Below are positions 16,283 through 24,100 of a DNA stretch of 50,194 nt, piece by piece. This DNA comes from Nitrospirota bacterium. GTDB lineage: Bacteria; Nitrospirota; Leptospirillia; Leptospirillales; Leptospirillaceae. The notes below the pieces were generated by a model that was not told the DNA's origin, made no database searches, and saw only the letters and a program-made list of their open reading frames with translations. A program made the position numbers and the translations under genes. Numbering within the stretch: position 1 is the first letter of the stretch; the number at the start of each line of letters is the position of its first letter. Location: NCBI GenBank assembly GCA_021828375.1, contig JAKARS010000006.1, positions 1-50,194 of the forward strand. Reading direction: 5' to 3'.

Positions 16283-17287
16283 ATGATCCGCAAAGGACAA
16301 GAAATCTTCTTCTGGACCCTGCCCTTTTTTCTTTTTTTCGGTGTCGAGACGGGAACGCTCCATGCTGCCTCGTTTCCCCCCGCCGATCATGTCGTCGTCA
16401 TCGTGATGGAGAACAAAAACTTTGGGGAGGTCTATAAGAATCCTGCCCTTCCCTTCTTCAACGCCGCCTCAGGGGAGCTCCTGCTGAACTACTGGAGCGT
16501 TGCCCACCCGAGCCTTCCCAATTACCTTGCCCTTTTGGGAGCCCCGCCTCCGCTTCCCCAAACGGATAGTCCGAGGGTTCGCGTGTCTGGTGATAGCCTC
16601 CCAGAGGAAATGGTCCGACATGGATTGAGCGTGGCCGCCTATATGCAGGGACTCCCTCATGATGGCTTTGGCGGAGGGCGATATCCCCGGCTGTTTGGCC
16701 GCTATGTCGAAAAGCATGATCCCTTTCTCCTTTTTTCTCGCCTCCGCAATGGTCCGGAGAGACAGAATGTCCATCCGCTCTCTCGTCTGAGAGCGGACCT
16801 CGAATCCAACCGCCTTCCCGCTTTTTCCTTTGTGGCGCCAGATCTTTGTCACGACATGCATGGAGCCTTCTCCTGCCACATGAACAGACAGGAACTTCTC
16901 AGGGAGGGAGACAGGTTTTTGGGAAAATGGATCCCCCTTATTGAGGAATCCCGATCATTCCGTCAAAGCCGTTTCTGGATTTTTGTTCTTTGGGATGAGT
17001 CCGGATCACGTTCCTCCTGGGGAGGCTCTCCGCTCCCGGCCGCCGTACCCTCTCCTTCCCGCATGCATGGAGGGGGGCGAGTGGCCCTTCTCTGGATCGA
17101 TTCGAAGCGACCAGGGCACTCCCGCGTCTCCTGTTTTGCCAATCATTACGCTCTTCTGGAGACGGTCACGGAAAACTTTCACCTCCCCTCTCTGGCCCCT
17201 CAAGGAGAGGGGATTCCCCTGCCCGAAAAGAATGGAGACTGTCTGGACGCTCATGGAAAACATCACTCTGGGCCATCCATAAGATAA
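16283..17287 (+). CDS. Secreted phosphoesterase (acid phosphatase/phospholipase C family)
   Basis: The 334-residue product has a signal peptide (residues 1-30, ending LHAAS). It then shows the landmarks of the PF04185-type phosphoesterase family: VVIVMENKNFGEVY (metal-ligand Glu/Asn), HPSLPNYLALLG, a central AYMQGLPHDGF, and the C-terminal WIFVLWDESGS. It would act in the periplasm or outside the cell on phosphate esters; the substrate is not predictable. ATG at 16283 is chosen because AAGGGG lies 9 bases upstream; GTG starts at 16256 and 16265 are possible but would lengthen the signal peptide. It is followed directly by a ruined EAL domain. Confidence 0.75.
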   Translation: MIRKGQEIFFWTLPFFLFFGVETGTLHAASFPPADHVVVIVMENKNFGEVYKNPALPFFNAASGELLLNYWSVAHPSLPNYLALLGAPPPLPQTDSPRVRVSGDSLPEEMVRHGLSVAAYMQGLPHDGFGGGRYPRLFGRYVEKHDPFLLFSRLRNGPERQNVHPLSRLRADLESNRLPAFSFVAPDLCHDMHGAFSCHMNRQELLREGDRFLGKWIPLIEESRSFRQSRFWIFVLWDESGSRSSWGGSPLPAAVPSPSRMHGGGRVALLWIDSKRPGHSRVSCFANHYALLETVTENFHLPSLAPQGEGIPLPEKNGDCLDAHGKHHSGPSIR

Positions 17288-17305
17288 GAAAGCCCCCCCC
17301 ACAGC

Positions 17306-17547
17306 ACCATTATAAAAATAGACCGGACCTTTGTGGAGGGGGTTCCCGGTGATGAGGATGCGCCAGCAATTTTCAGTGCCATGATAGGTATTGCCAATAC
17401 CATGGGAATGGATATCCTTGCGGAATGAGCCGAAAATCGGAACAGATGAAGTGGCTTGCCGACCAGGAGTGCACGAAGACCCAAGGATTTCTCTTTCATT
17501 GTCCGATCCGGGCCGGCGACTTTCGGAAGTTTCTTCTCAATATTTAG
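17306..17547 (+). pseudogene. EAL-domain (c-di-GMP phosphodiesterase) C-terminal remnant
   Basis: Reading from 17306 gives the C-terminal third of an EAL domain: KIDRTFVEGVPGDEDAPA, then FSAMIGIANTMGMDILAE. An in-frame TGA at 17426-17428 falls where the family has the Gly of AEGVET. About 20 bases later a frameshift is needed, after which SEQMKWLADQECTKTQG and FLFHCPIRAGDFRKFLLNI run to a proper stop at 17547. All the N-terminal catalytic residues, including EAL itself, are missing. This is a decayed fragment with at least one nonsense change, one frameshift and a 5' deletion. Confidence 0.8.
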
Positions 17548-17573
17548 TCAGAAAGTCAGTCGCCAACACAGGC

Positions 17574-17602
17574 TTGTCCCTTTCGAACGGATGGTCTAGG
17601 AT
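17574..17602 (+). promoter_or_regulatory. Candidate dsrE2-tusA promoter
   Basis: TTGTCC (17574-17579), a 17-base spacer and TAGGAT (17597-17602), about 60 bases before the dsrE2-like start. Matches are moderate. Confidence 0.4.
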
Positions 17603-17665
17603 AAAAAGGTCCCTCCCGAACAGCGGGGGAATCTGGGTTTATTTTTGAGACGGGAAGGAGTCGCG

Positions 17666-18058
17666 ATGGAAAAAGTGTCGTTCGTGCTGGCTTCGGATGC
17701 CCTGGAGAAGTTGCATGCAGTAGGCCTCATGGCCTCGGTGGCAGCGATGAGTCAGATGGATGTTCGGGTTTTCGTGACCATGAATGCCGTGACAGCTTTC
17801 CGGAAGGAAACGATCGAAAAAAAGTCTTTTCGGGTGGAAGGCGAGGTTGGTCGCAGGCTTCTCTCAAAAAATGCCCCCATGTTCTATGACCTTCTGTCCC
17901 AAGGAAAGATGATGGGCTCTTTAAAGGTCTTTGCCTGCGGGATGGCCCTCGACCTTTTGGAGGAGGGGCTCGATCACTTCCATCCTGTCTTCGATGAAGT
18001 TCTCGGCGTGGCGGGATTCTTCCAGCATGCCGAGGGCGGGCAGATTTTATTTGTCTAA
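17666..18058 (+). CDS. DsrE2-type sulfur-carrier family protein (COG2210-like)
   Basis: The 130-residue product has the DsrE/F fold pattern: an N-terminal strand (KVSFVLASD), a helix rich in Ala/Met, VRVFVTMNAV, and KVFACGMALDLL with the conserved Cys near residue 92, followed by a Gly/Phe helix and a final strand. In sulfur oxidisers DsrE2 proteins are encoded beside tusA and rhodanese genes and take part in cytoplasmic persulfide transfer; here tusA follows 32 bases downstream. The ATG at 17666 has AAGGAG 5 bases upstream. I infer a sulfur-handling role; oxidation versus biosynthesis cannot be told. Confidence 0.75.
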   Translation: MEKVSFVLASDALEKLHAVGLMASVAAMSQMDVRVFVTMNAVTAFRKETIEKKSFRVEGEVGRRLLSKNAPMFYDLLSQGKMMGSLKVFACGMALDLLEEGLDHFHPVFDEVLGVAGFFQHAEGGQILFV

Positions 18059-18090
18059 AGGACCAATTCAAGAATGGGAGAAAATGAGCG

Positions 18091-18339
18091 ATGGCAGATG
18101 ATGCAGGCATGAAGGTCGACGAGGTTGTTGACGGACGGGGACTCTTTTGTCCGGGTCCTCTGATGGAGCTGATCAAGTCGATCCAGCTCAAACCCGTGGG
18201 AACGGTATTGGCTGTTCTGTCGACCGATGAGGGATCGGCGAAGGATATTCCCGCCTGGATTCAGAAAGTGGGACAGGAATACATCAAGACGGACAAGAAG
18301 GACGGGTACTGGGAGGTCATTGTCAAAAAGATCAAGTAA
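18091..18339 (+). CDS. tusA: TusA-family sulfur carrier
   Basis: The 82-residue product has the TusA/SirA signature VDGRGLFCPGPLMEL, with the persulfide-carrying Cys near residue 20 in CPGP. LSTDEGSAKDIPAW and the C-terminal strand (YWEVIVKK) follow. It accepts and hands on sulfane sulfur in the cytoplasm. It lies directly downstream of a DsrE2-like gene and is closed by a strong terminator, so the two form a two-gene unit. Confidence 0.9.
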   Translation: MADDAGMKVDEVVDGRGLFCPGPLMELIKSIQLKPVGTVLAVLSTDEGSAKDIPAWIQKVGQEYIKTDKKDGYWEVIVKKIK

Positions 18340-18363
18340 GTGATTTTTTTGTTCTTGTTGAAG

Positions 18364-18400
18364 GGAGAGCCGAAAATTTGAAGGGCTCTCCTTTTTTTTT
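18364..18400 (+). terminator. Intrinsic terminator after tusA
   Basis: GGAGAGCC and GGCTCTCC pair perfectly over 8 bp around a 12-base loop and are followed by nine T. It lies 25 bases after the tusA stop. Confidence 0.85.
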
Positions 18401-18437
18401 GAAAAAGATTCGTTCGGCAAGCTCAATAGCCATTGGC

Positions 18438-19667
18438 TCAGTGTCCATGGTCTCCCGGTGCAAACTCCAGGTATCGGGCGACGTCTGCAGGAGACAGTCC
18501 CAGTTCTCTCGGGTGAAAGGTCTGGCGGACATAGCTTCTGTCGATGGTGGGGAGGGTGATGGCTGATGGTTCCGCCAGAGGTTTTTGTGGGGCGGAATAG
18601 AGAACGATGAGGTCAACCGTTCCGGAGTTTGTATCAGGGCTTTCGTAGGCCGAGACCATGGCGATCCGTCCATCCATAAGCTCGACGAAGGATCCCACGG
18701 GATAGATCCCGACCATTTGGACGAGGTTGGCAATGGCCCGCGGGTCGAGGCGATGAAGCTCCTTCTCTAGCAAATAGGAAAGCGTCTTGGCCGGGGAGAG
18801 GGGAGACCGGTAAACCCGTCCGGCGGTCAGTGCTTCGTAAATGTCCAGGACCATGAGCGAGCGGGTGACTGGGTCAAGATCCGGAAGGTCCAGTCCATAA
18901 GGATACCCTCCACCCCCCTTTCGTTCGTGGTGCTCCATGGCCACGGTGGTACAAATTCCTCGCACCACATCGTCCTTGGACTTTGAGAGAATTGAGTGAC
19001 CAAATTTTGGGTGGCGCTTCATGGTGTCCCATTCCTGCGGGTCCAGTCGTCCAGGTTTCTTGAGAATCTCTAGGGGGACGAGGGCCTTGCCGATATCATG
19101 CAGAAGGGCAGCCATTCCCCATTTTGGGATGTCTTCTTTGGGGACGCCACTTTGGGCGGCCAGCCCCATCGAAAGAATCATCGTATTCGTGGAGTGCACA
19201 TAAGACTCGTCGTCGATTTCCGAGAGAGTCACAAGAAAGGAATTTTTTCGAGGATCTTTGACGAGCATTTCGAGGGTCTCGATGACCTGCTGGCGAAGGG
19301 GAGTCACATCAAGCGCGCTTCCCATGCGGATATCATCGAAGCTTTTGGAAAGAACGGCGATGGTCTTGTCGTGCAGGGCATTCCATTCCCGAAGGGTGGG
19401 AAGGGGGAGGACCTCCATTGCACGAAGCTTGGGAATATCCCGATCATCATCGATAGAGAGGGGGGGCCCCTTTTCTGTCCCGGCGAGGATGGAGTCTTTG
19501 ATCAGAATCGTCACATTCTTGATTCCATTATCGCGAAGTCGTTGGATATCTTCGAAGCTTCGGACGCGGAACCGATGGAAGAGAATGTTTGTCTCAAGCC
19601 AGCTTTTGTCGACGGCGACAACTTCCATGCCGATCTCGAGTTTGTCGACGGGAAGAATCTTGTTCAT
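18438..19667 (-). CDS. HD-GYP domain protein (putative c-di-GMP phosphodiesterase)
   Basis: Predicted to hydrolyse c-di-GMP. The 409-residue product has a DUF3391-like N-terminal region (about 1-110) and an HD-GYP domain (about 150-330): LLHDIGKALVP (HD pair), HHERKGGGGYP, and VLDIYEALTAGR. The usual HHExxDGxGYP is altered, with Gly in place of Asp before the glycines, while the HH, HD and later Asp metal ligands are kept. The C-terminal 80 residues are unassigned. The ATG at 19667 shares its A with the trpD2 stop and has GGAG 6 bases upstream, so it is preferred to the ATG at 19679. It is last in the mazG-SDR-trpD2 unit. Confidence 0.85.
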   Translation of the reverse strand: MNKILPVDKLEIGMEVVAVDKSWLETNILFHRFRVRSFEDIQRLRDNGIKNVTILIKDSILAGTEKGPPLSIDDDRDIPKLRAMEVLPLPTLREWNALHDKTIAVLSKSFDDIRMGSALDVTPLRQQVIETLEMLVKDPRKNSFLVTLSEIDDESYVHSTNTMILSMGLAAQSGVPKEDIPKWGMAALLHDIGKALVPLEILKKPGRLDPQEWDTMKRHPKFGHSILSKSKDDVVRGICTTVAMEHHERKGGGGYPYGLDLPDLDPVTRSLMVLDIYEALTAGRVYRSPLSPAKTLSYLLEKELHRLDPRAIANLVQMVGIYPVGSFVELMDGRIAMVSAYESPDTNSGTVDLIVLYSAPQKPLAEPSAITLPTIDRSYVRQTFHPRELGLSPADVARYLEFAPGDHGH

Positions 19668-20584
19668 CAGTGGCTCCATGAGGGTGTGGGGAGTGAGGCC
19701 AAGGCCTCTTGAAAATCTGAGGTGACCCCCGCGGCAAAGAGAAAGAGGGCGGCTTGGCGGCGAATGATAGTCGTTTCATCATGTGGGGGAGAGGAGCCTT
19801 TCAGTCCTGAGGGGATGGTCACTTGCGCGATGTTTGGAGATGCCTCCCGGTCATAGAGGTAGCAGAGCGTCTCCCGGTGGGGGTGAAGGTCTGTGGAGCC
19901 CTCAACGCCTGCCACGAACAGGAGTCGTTTTGGGGGGTCCTTCTGTGCCAAGAGAGCCTCATGAAGCTTGGCAACGATCGGTTCGTGGAAGACCCCAATG
20001 ATCTGGGAGGGGGCCTGCAAAGGGTTGGCCGCCTTTTCTACCGTATTCCAAAGTGTTCTCAGTCCCAGTTCTTGCCGGATAGGGAGCAGGTCCGCCAATT
20101 CCGGAAGAAAAGTTCTCTGGGAAAGGCAAATGACGTTGTCCGTCACCCCCAAAAGGCCCTCCATTCTTTCCAGAGAATTCCACGCCTCCAGAACACCCGG
20201 CCCCATCTTGACAGGAACACCCGAGAGACCGTGAAGGCTGATCCGAAGCCCTTCACGCCCAGCTAGGGTCGCGGCGGGAACGGTATGGGATGTCGATCGG
20301 CTTCTTCCGTCGTAGGGCTCACCCACATCGAGGCGGGGTGAAAACTCTTTTTCCGGTCGGGCAGAAACTCGGGGGCGTATCCTCTCTCTCAGTCCTGTCA
20401 AGAAGCCAGACATTTCTGTCGCCGTTTCTCCCTTGAGGCGCATTCCCAGGAGAAGAGCTCCGACTTGGGCCGGGGTTGCCTGATGAGAGAGGAGAATCCC
20501 GGCTGCCTCCCGTGCCTCGTCGTGAGAGAGGTCTCGGTGTCCGGAAGGTCCTGTTCCAATTTTTTTGATGAGCGCCTTGATCAT
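19667..20584 (-). CDS. TrpD2-like glycosyl/phosphoribosyl-transferase-family protein
   Basis: The 305-residue product belongs to the anthranilate phosphoribosyltransferase-like superfamily in its TrpD2/YbiB branch. It has an N-terminal helical bundle with the ATPAQVGALLLGMRLKGE motif, then DVGEPYDGR replacing the DxxGTGGD loop of true TrpD, and a glycine-rich segment (HGLSGVPVKMG). Without that loop it should not make tryptophan. YbiB-type proteins have been linked to nucleic-acid binding. GAGGG lies 9 bases before the ATG. It is 35 bases downstream of the SDR gene and overlaps the HD-GYP gene. Confidence 0.7.
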   Translation of the reverse strand: MIKALIKKIGTGPSGHRDLSHDEAREAAGILLSHQATPAQVGALLLGMRLKGETATEMSGFLTGLRERIRPRVSARPEKEFSPRLDVGEPYDGRSRSTSHTVPAATLAGREGLRISLHGLSGVPVKMGPGVLEAWNSLERMEGLLGVTDNVICLSQRTFLPELADLLPIRQELGLRTLWNTVEKAANPLQAPSQIIGVFHEPIVAKLHEALLAQKDPPKRLLFVAGVEGSTDLHPHRETLCYLYDREASPNIAQVTIPSGLKGSSPPHDETTIIRRQAALFLFAAGVTSDFQEALASLPTPSWSH

Positions 20585-20619
20585 CCGAATTTTCCCTCGA
20601 TCTTATCGTCAGTCCGTTT

Positions 20620-21324
20620 TTAGAGCCCTCCCAGGCGCTTCATGACAATATCCCCCGTGACGGCCGCGGGGGAGAGGTCCGTAAGATAGAGAATGGTCTT
20701 CAAGATGTCCTCGGGCTGGATCATCTCCTCATGGCTTACGGGTGCCCCGGCGACAAGGGGTGTGGCCACATATCCGGGGCAGATGGCCACGGCTTTGACT
20801 CCAAAAGGGGCGCCTTCGGCAAGGAGTGATCCGGTCAGTCCCCGAAGGGCAAACTTTGTCATGGAGTAGAGGGAGGAACCGGACCAGGCATCAATTCCTG
20901 CAACGGAAGAGATGTTGACGATCAGTCCATCCTTTTGTGATTTCATCAGTGGAAGGATCGCTCGGGAGAGAAGGTAGGGGGCCCGGAGATTCACAGAGAT
21001 AATATGATCGAACTCTTCGGGGGAGGTCTCTTCGATCGAGGCAAAGGTCGCAATGCCGGCATTGTTCACAAGGATGTCGACTTTATCCTGAAAGGCAGCG
21101 CGAGTGACTTCAATGAGTGTTTCAACATCTTTTTGACGGGAGAGGTCGCAGGCAAGGGTTTCGATCGACCTTCCCTGGGAGCGTGCCCTGGATTTTTCTT
21201 TGTCTAGGGCCTCCCCGTTACGGCCCGTCATGAGAACGAAATACCCCCTATCGAGAAGTCCCCGGGCGACAGAGAGTCCGATGCCCGAGGTTGCACCCGT
21301 GACAAGGGCGGTCGGATGTCCCAT
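20620..21324 (-). CDS. Short-chain dehydrogenase/reductase
   Basis: NAD(P)-dependent SDR of 234 residues. It has the cofactor motif TGATSGIG (about residue 9), NNAG near 86, the catalytic Ser of NISSVAG near 136, and YSMTK (Tyr/Lys) near 152. The substrate cannot be read. The ATG at 21324 has AAGGAG 7 bases upstream, which lies inside the last codons of mazG; the gap to the mazG stop is two bases, so translation is coupled. Confidence 0.85.
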   Translation of the reverse strand: MGHPTALVTGATSGIGLSVARGLLDRGYFVLMTGRNGEALDKEKSRARSQGRSIETLACDLSRQKDVETLIEVTRAAFQDKVDILVNNAGIATFASIEETSPEEFDHIISVNLRAPYLLSRAILPLMKSQKDGLIVNISSVAGIDAWSGSSLYSMTKFALRGLTGSLLAEGAPFGVKAVAICPGYVATPLVAGAPVSHEEMIQPEDILKTILYLTDLSPAAVTGDIVMKRLGGL

Positions 21325-21326
21325 GC

Positions 21327-22205
21327 TCAATCTCCTTCAGGTGGGTAACGTCTGTTTTTGGCGTTCTCCCAAAGTCTTGCCCATTCTTCGGGAGAGAGCG
21401 ATGAAAGGGCTCTGCTTTCTCTGGTCGCCTGCTCTTCCATGGAGATGAATCGCCTCTTGAATTTTTTGTTTGCCTCTGCGAGGGCCTCCTCCGGACGAAC
21501 TCCAGAGAGTCGGGCAAATTGAGCCATGGCGAAAAGCATATCTCCAATTTCTTCGGCGAGTCTGGCCGGACCTTCCGATGTTGCGGCCCGAATTTCAGCG
21601 CATTCCTCCTCGACCTTGTCGAGCACGGACTGACTCGACGTCCAGTCAAATCCGACGCGACCTGCCTTTTGACCCAGTCGGGCGGACGCCTGAAGCGCCG
21701 GCATGGTCCGGGGAATCCCGTCGAGAACGGACCGGCGATCCTGGTGAACCGCTTCTGCCCGTTTCTTCTCTTCCCATGTCTCCCAGATGGCTTCGAGGCT
21801 TTTTTCGGGGTCGGGAGATTCAAAGACGTGGGGATGTCGGGAGACCATCTTCAGGGAGGCGCCATCGAGAATCTCCCCCAGGGATACGGTCGTCTGCTCC
21901 CAGAGAATTCGTCGAGCCATAAAAAGGATTAAGAAGACGTCTCCCATTTCGCGGGAAAGGTTGTGGAGATCCCCGTCTTCAAGGGACTCCTCTAACTCGT
22001 AAACCTCATCCTTGAGATCAGAGAGCAATCCTTTAAGAGTCTGTTTTCGGTCGAAGGGACACCCGTTGTCTCCCCTGAGATGGTCCACGATTCTCAGAAG
22101 CGTCAGAACGGCTGTCGCATCTCTGGGATCGGCGGTGACAGGAACAGCCCGAGGGTCAGCCTCTCGGGCGATATTGGAGAGATACTCCTTCGGATCGAAG
22201 GTCAT
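21327..22205 (-). CDS. mazG: MazG nucleoside triphosphate pyrophosphohydrolase
   Basis: Hydrolyses NTPs to NMP and pyrophosphate in housecleaning and stringent-response tuning. The 292-residue product has the tandem MazG arrangement. The first repeat contains GDNGCPFDRKQT, DEVYELEESLEDG and REMGDVFLILF. The second contains EEECAEIRAA and EEIGDMLFAMA; the ExxE and ExxD acidic residues bind Mg. GAGGT lies 6 bases before the ATG. It heads the leftward unit mazG-SDR-trpD2-HD-GYP. A TATAAT on the minus strand at 22345-22340, with a poor -35, is the likely promoter. Confidence 0.92.
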   Translation of the reverse strand: MTFDPKEYLSNIAREADPRAVPVTADPRDATAVLTLLRIVDHLRGDNGCPFDRKQTLKGLLSDLKDEVYELEESLEDGDLHNLSREMGDVFLILFMARRILWEQTTVSLGEILDGASLKMVSRHPHVFESPDPEKSLEAIWETWEEKKRAEAVHQDRRSVLDGIPRTMPALQASARLGQKAGRVGFDWTSSQSVLDKVEEECAEIRAATSEGPARLAEEIGDMLFAMAQFARLSGVRPEEALAEANKKFKRRFISMEEQATRESRALSSLSPEEWARLWENAKNRRYPPEGD

Positions 22206-22425
22206 TTAGGCACCTCAATCGTTGTCCGGCAAAGTCAGCAAGTCTCCCCTTTGAGGGAAGAGTCGATTCCCCTTCCCAAAATCCTCGGAGTCCAGGAAGA
22301 AAGCATGAAAAACTTTTGTGGCGTATGCTCGCCCTGTGAATTATACGGAGAAAATCTTTGTCGGAAAACCCCTCCTCTCAAATTCACGCGTGATCCGATA
22401 GAGTCGAAAGCCCGGAGGGAGTTGA

Positions 22426-22481
22426 TTGACACCCGGTTTTAGCGGGTGATAGAGTCGGAGAGGATTGTTAACAAATGTTAA
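22426..22481 (+). promoter_or_regulatory. RND operon control region: promoter and perfect palindrome
   Basis: TTGACA at 22426-22431 is followed 18 bases on by TAGAGT (22450-22455); its spacer contains a CACCCG/CGGGTG dyad. Just downstream lies the 14-base perfect palindrome TTAACA-AA-TGTTAA (22468-22481), where a repressor would block transcription. The leader to the GTG at 22619 is then about 150 bases. A second TTGACA occurs at 22530-22535 with a short-spaced TAAGAT. Confidence 0.45.
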
Positions 22482-22618
22482 TCTTTCGTGAGGGCAGAGC
22501 GATAGAGAAAAGAATGGGGCTTTGTCATCAGCTTGACAGATTCCCGTGAATTCTAAGATGATGAGCTGATGTTTTCTTTTTGATACTTTGTCTCTTTTGG
22601 CCCACCTAGGAGTAGAAA

Positions 22619-24025
22619 GTGCAAAAAATCTTCAGAATTGCCGGGATACTGATGAGTGCCGCCACCATCCTTGGAACCGCTTCCCATTATTCATGGGGGG
22701 ACGACACTGTTCCGGCATCAGTGGCACAAAGCCACTCCTCTTCCAGCAAGAAGGATCTTTCAGATCCTCCCATGACCGTTGATGACGCTGTCAGAATCGC
22801 TCTGGAGAAAAATCCGAATCTGATTTCCTTCAAAAAGACGTGGATGGGAACAAAGGATCTGGAAAAGACGGCTCTGGCTCCGGCCGATCCGCTGCTTCAA
22901 TGGGAATATGGCGGAGGGGAACAGGGAAACGGCCAGAATGTTTTGGCGAACGGGAGCTCTTTTCAGGGGCTCCAAAATGTGGGGCTTCCCTATCCGAATG
23001 GAAGCAACTGGGCCATTGTCCAATCTTTTCTCTTTCCGGGCAAGGCTCTTTATGGATACAAGGTCAATAAAGACAATACCGAGATCGCCTATGATTCCTA
23101 CCGTGTGCAACGGGTGCAGCTCAGAAATCAGACAGAGATGGCCTGCTACCAATGGCTTCTTTCCCGGGAGACACTTCGGCTCAATGATGAACTCCAAACT
23201 TGGCTCAGACGGGTGCTGGAGATCACCAAGGCCAAGCTTTCTGTCGGATCCGTCCAGATTCTTGATGTCGTAAATGCCCGAGTGGCCCTTTCTCAGGCTC
23301 GGCTCGACAGGCTGTCGACCCGCTATCAGCTTGAGGTCGCAAAAAAGCAGTTGAATACCCTGCTGGGCTTTTCCATGGACCGCGAGACCCGGATCGCACC
23401 GGTTCCGGACCCCGACCCGCTGACGGTTCCGATGTCGGAACTCGAGGCCCGCGCCATCGAAAACCGCCCGGATCTGCTTCAGGCCCGGGCCACTGTCGAT
23501 CTGAATCGCCACCAGTTGACTCTCGCGAAGCTTGGATTTCTTCCCGACTACCAGTTGACGGGTTCGGAGGGCGGGGAATCCTGTTACGGATTTTCCGGTC
23601 TGAACTGCTGGTATGTGGGAGTCCAGATCAATGTGCCGATCTTTGCGCCGATCAAGCAGAATCTTCAATACAATTCTCAGGCCGAGATGTTGCGGGCGGC
23701 AGATTGGCAGTATCGCTGGCAATCTGCCCAGGTGCGGCTTGCCGTTGATAACCTTTATTCGCAGGTGGTCTTGGCTTACCGTCAGTACAGAATGAATGCC
23801 GACGAGATTCTTCCCCAGTCCCGACTGGCCTTTGAACTGGCTCTGACCGGATACGAAAACCAGAAAAATGACTTTCTTTATCTGATCAATGCGGTCCAGG
23901 CGTATCGCCAGGCCCAGTACAACCGGTATCAGAGTCTGGTTGCCTATTACCAGGCGATCTCAAATCTTGAAGCCGCTGTCGGGACACCTTTGGGTCAGAT
24001 TGCTGGCTCGACATCGCATAAATAG
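22619..24025 (+). CDS. TolC/CusC-type outer-membrane efflux protein
   Basis: Outer-membrane channel of a tripartite RND exporter. The 468-residue product has a signal-like N-terminus (residues 1-27) and two repeated outer-membrane-factor halves: a long helical region with TVDDAVRIALEKNPNL, then a second beginning near NRPDLLQARATVDLNRHQL. Each includes beta-hairpin strands. The start is GTG with AGGAG 6 bases upstream. The adaptor gene follows after about 75 bases and the pump gene after that, so this is the first gene of the operon. Confidence 0.85.
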   Translation: MQKIFRIAGILMSAATILGTASHYSWGDDTVPASVAQSHSSSSKKDLSDPPMTVDDAVRIALEKNPNLISFKKTWMGTKDLEKTALAPADPLLQWEYGGGEQGNGQNVLANGSSFQGLQNVGLPYPNGSNWAIVQSFLFPGKALYGYKVNKDNTEIAYDSYRVQRVQLRNQTEMACYQWLLSRETLRLNDELQTWLRRVLEITKAKLSVGSVQILDVVNARVALSQARLDRLSTRYQLEVAKKQLNTLLGFSMDRETRIAPVPDPDPLTVPMSELEARAIENRPDLLQARATVDLNRHQLTLAKLGFLPDYQLTGSEGGESCYGFSGLNCWYVGVQINVPIFAPIKQNLQYNSQAEMLRAADWQYRWQSAQVRLAVDNLYSQVVLAYRQYRMNADEILPQSRLAFELALTGYENQKNDFLYLINAVQAYRQAQYNRYQSLVAYYQAISNLEAAVGTPLGQIAGSTSHK

Positions 24026-24100
24026 GGCCAAGAACGCAGGATCTGGCTCATCTTTGAAAATCGTGCATGCGGGAATCAAGGGGGATAAATCGAGGTGAAG

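Noticed and set aside
22430-22448. CACCCG/CGGGTG hairpin as a terminator
   Set aside because: No T tract follows and it lies inside a promoter spacer, so it is more likely part of a control region.
22760-23722. 320-codon minus-strand frame opposite the TolC-type gene
   Set aside because: No start signals or motifs; the plus-strand gene is in frame with the efflux operon.
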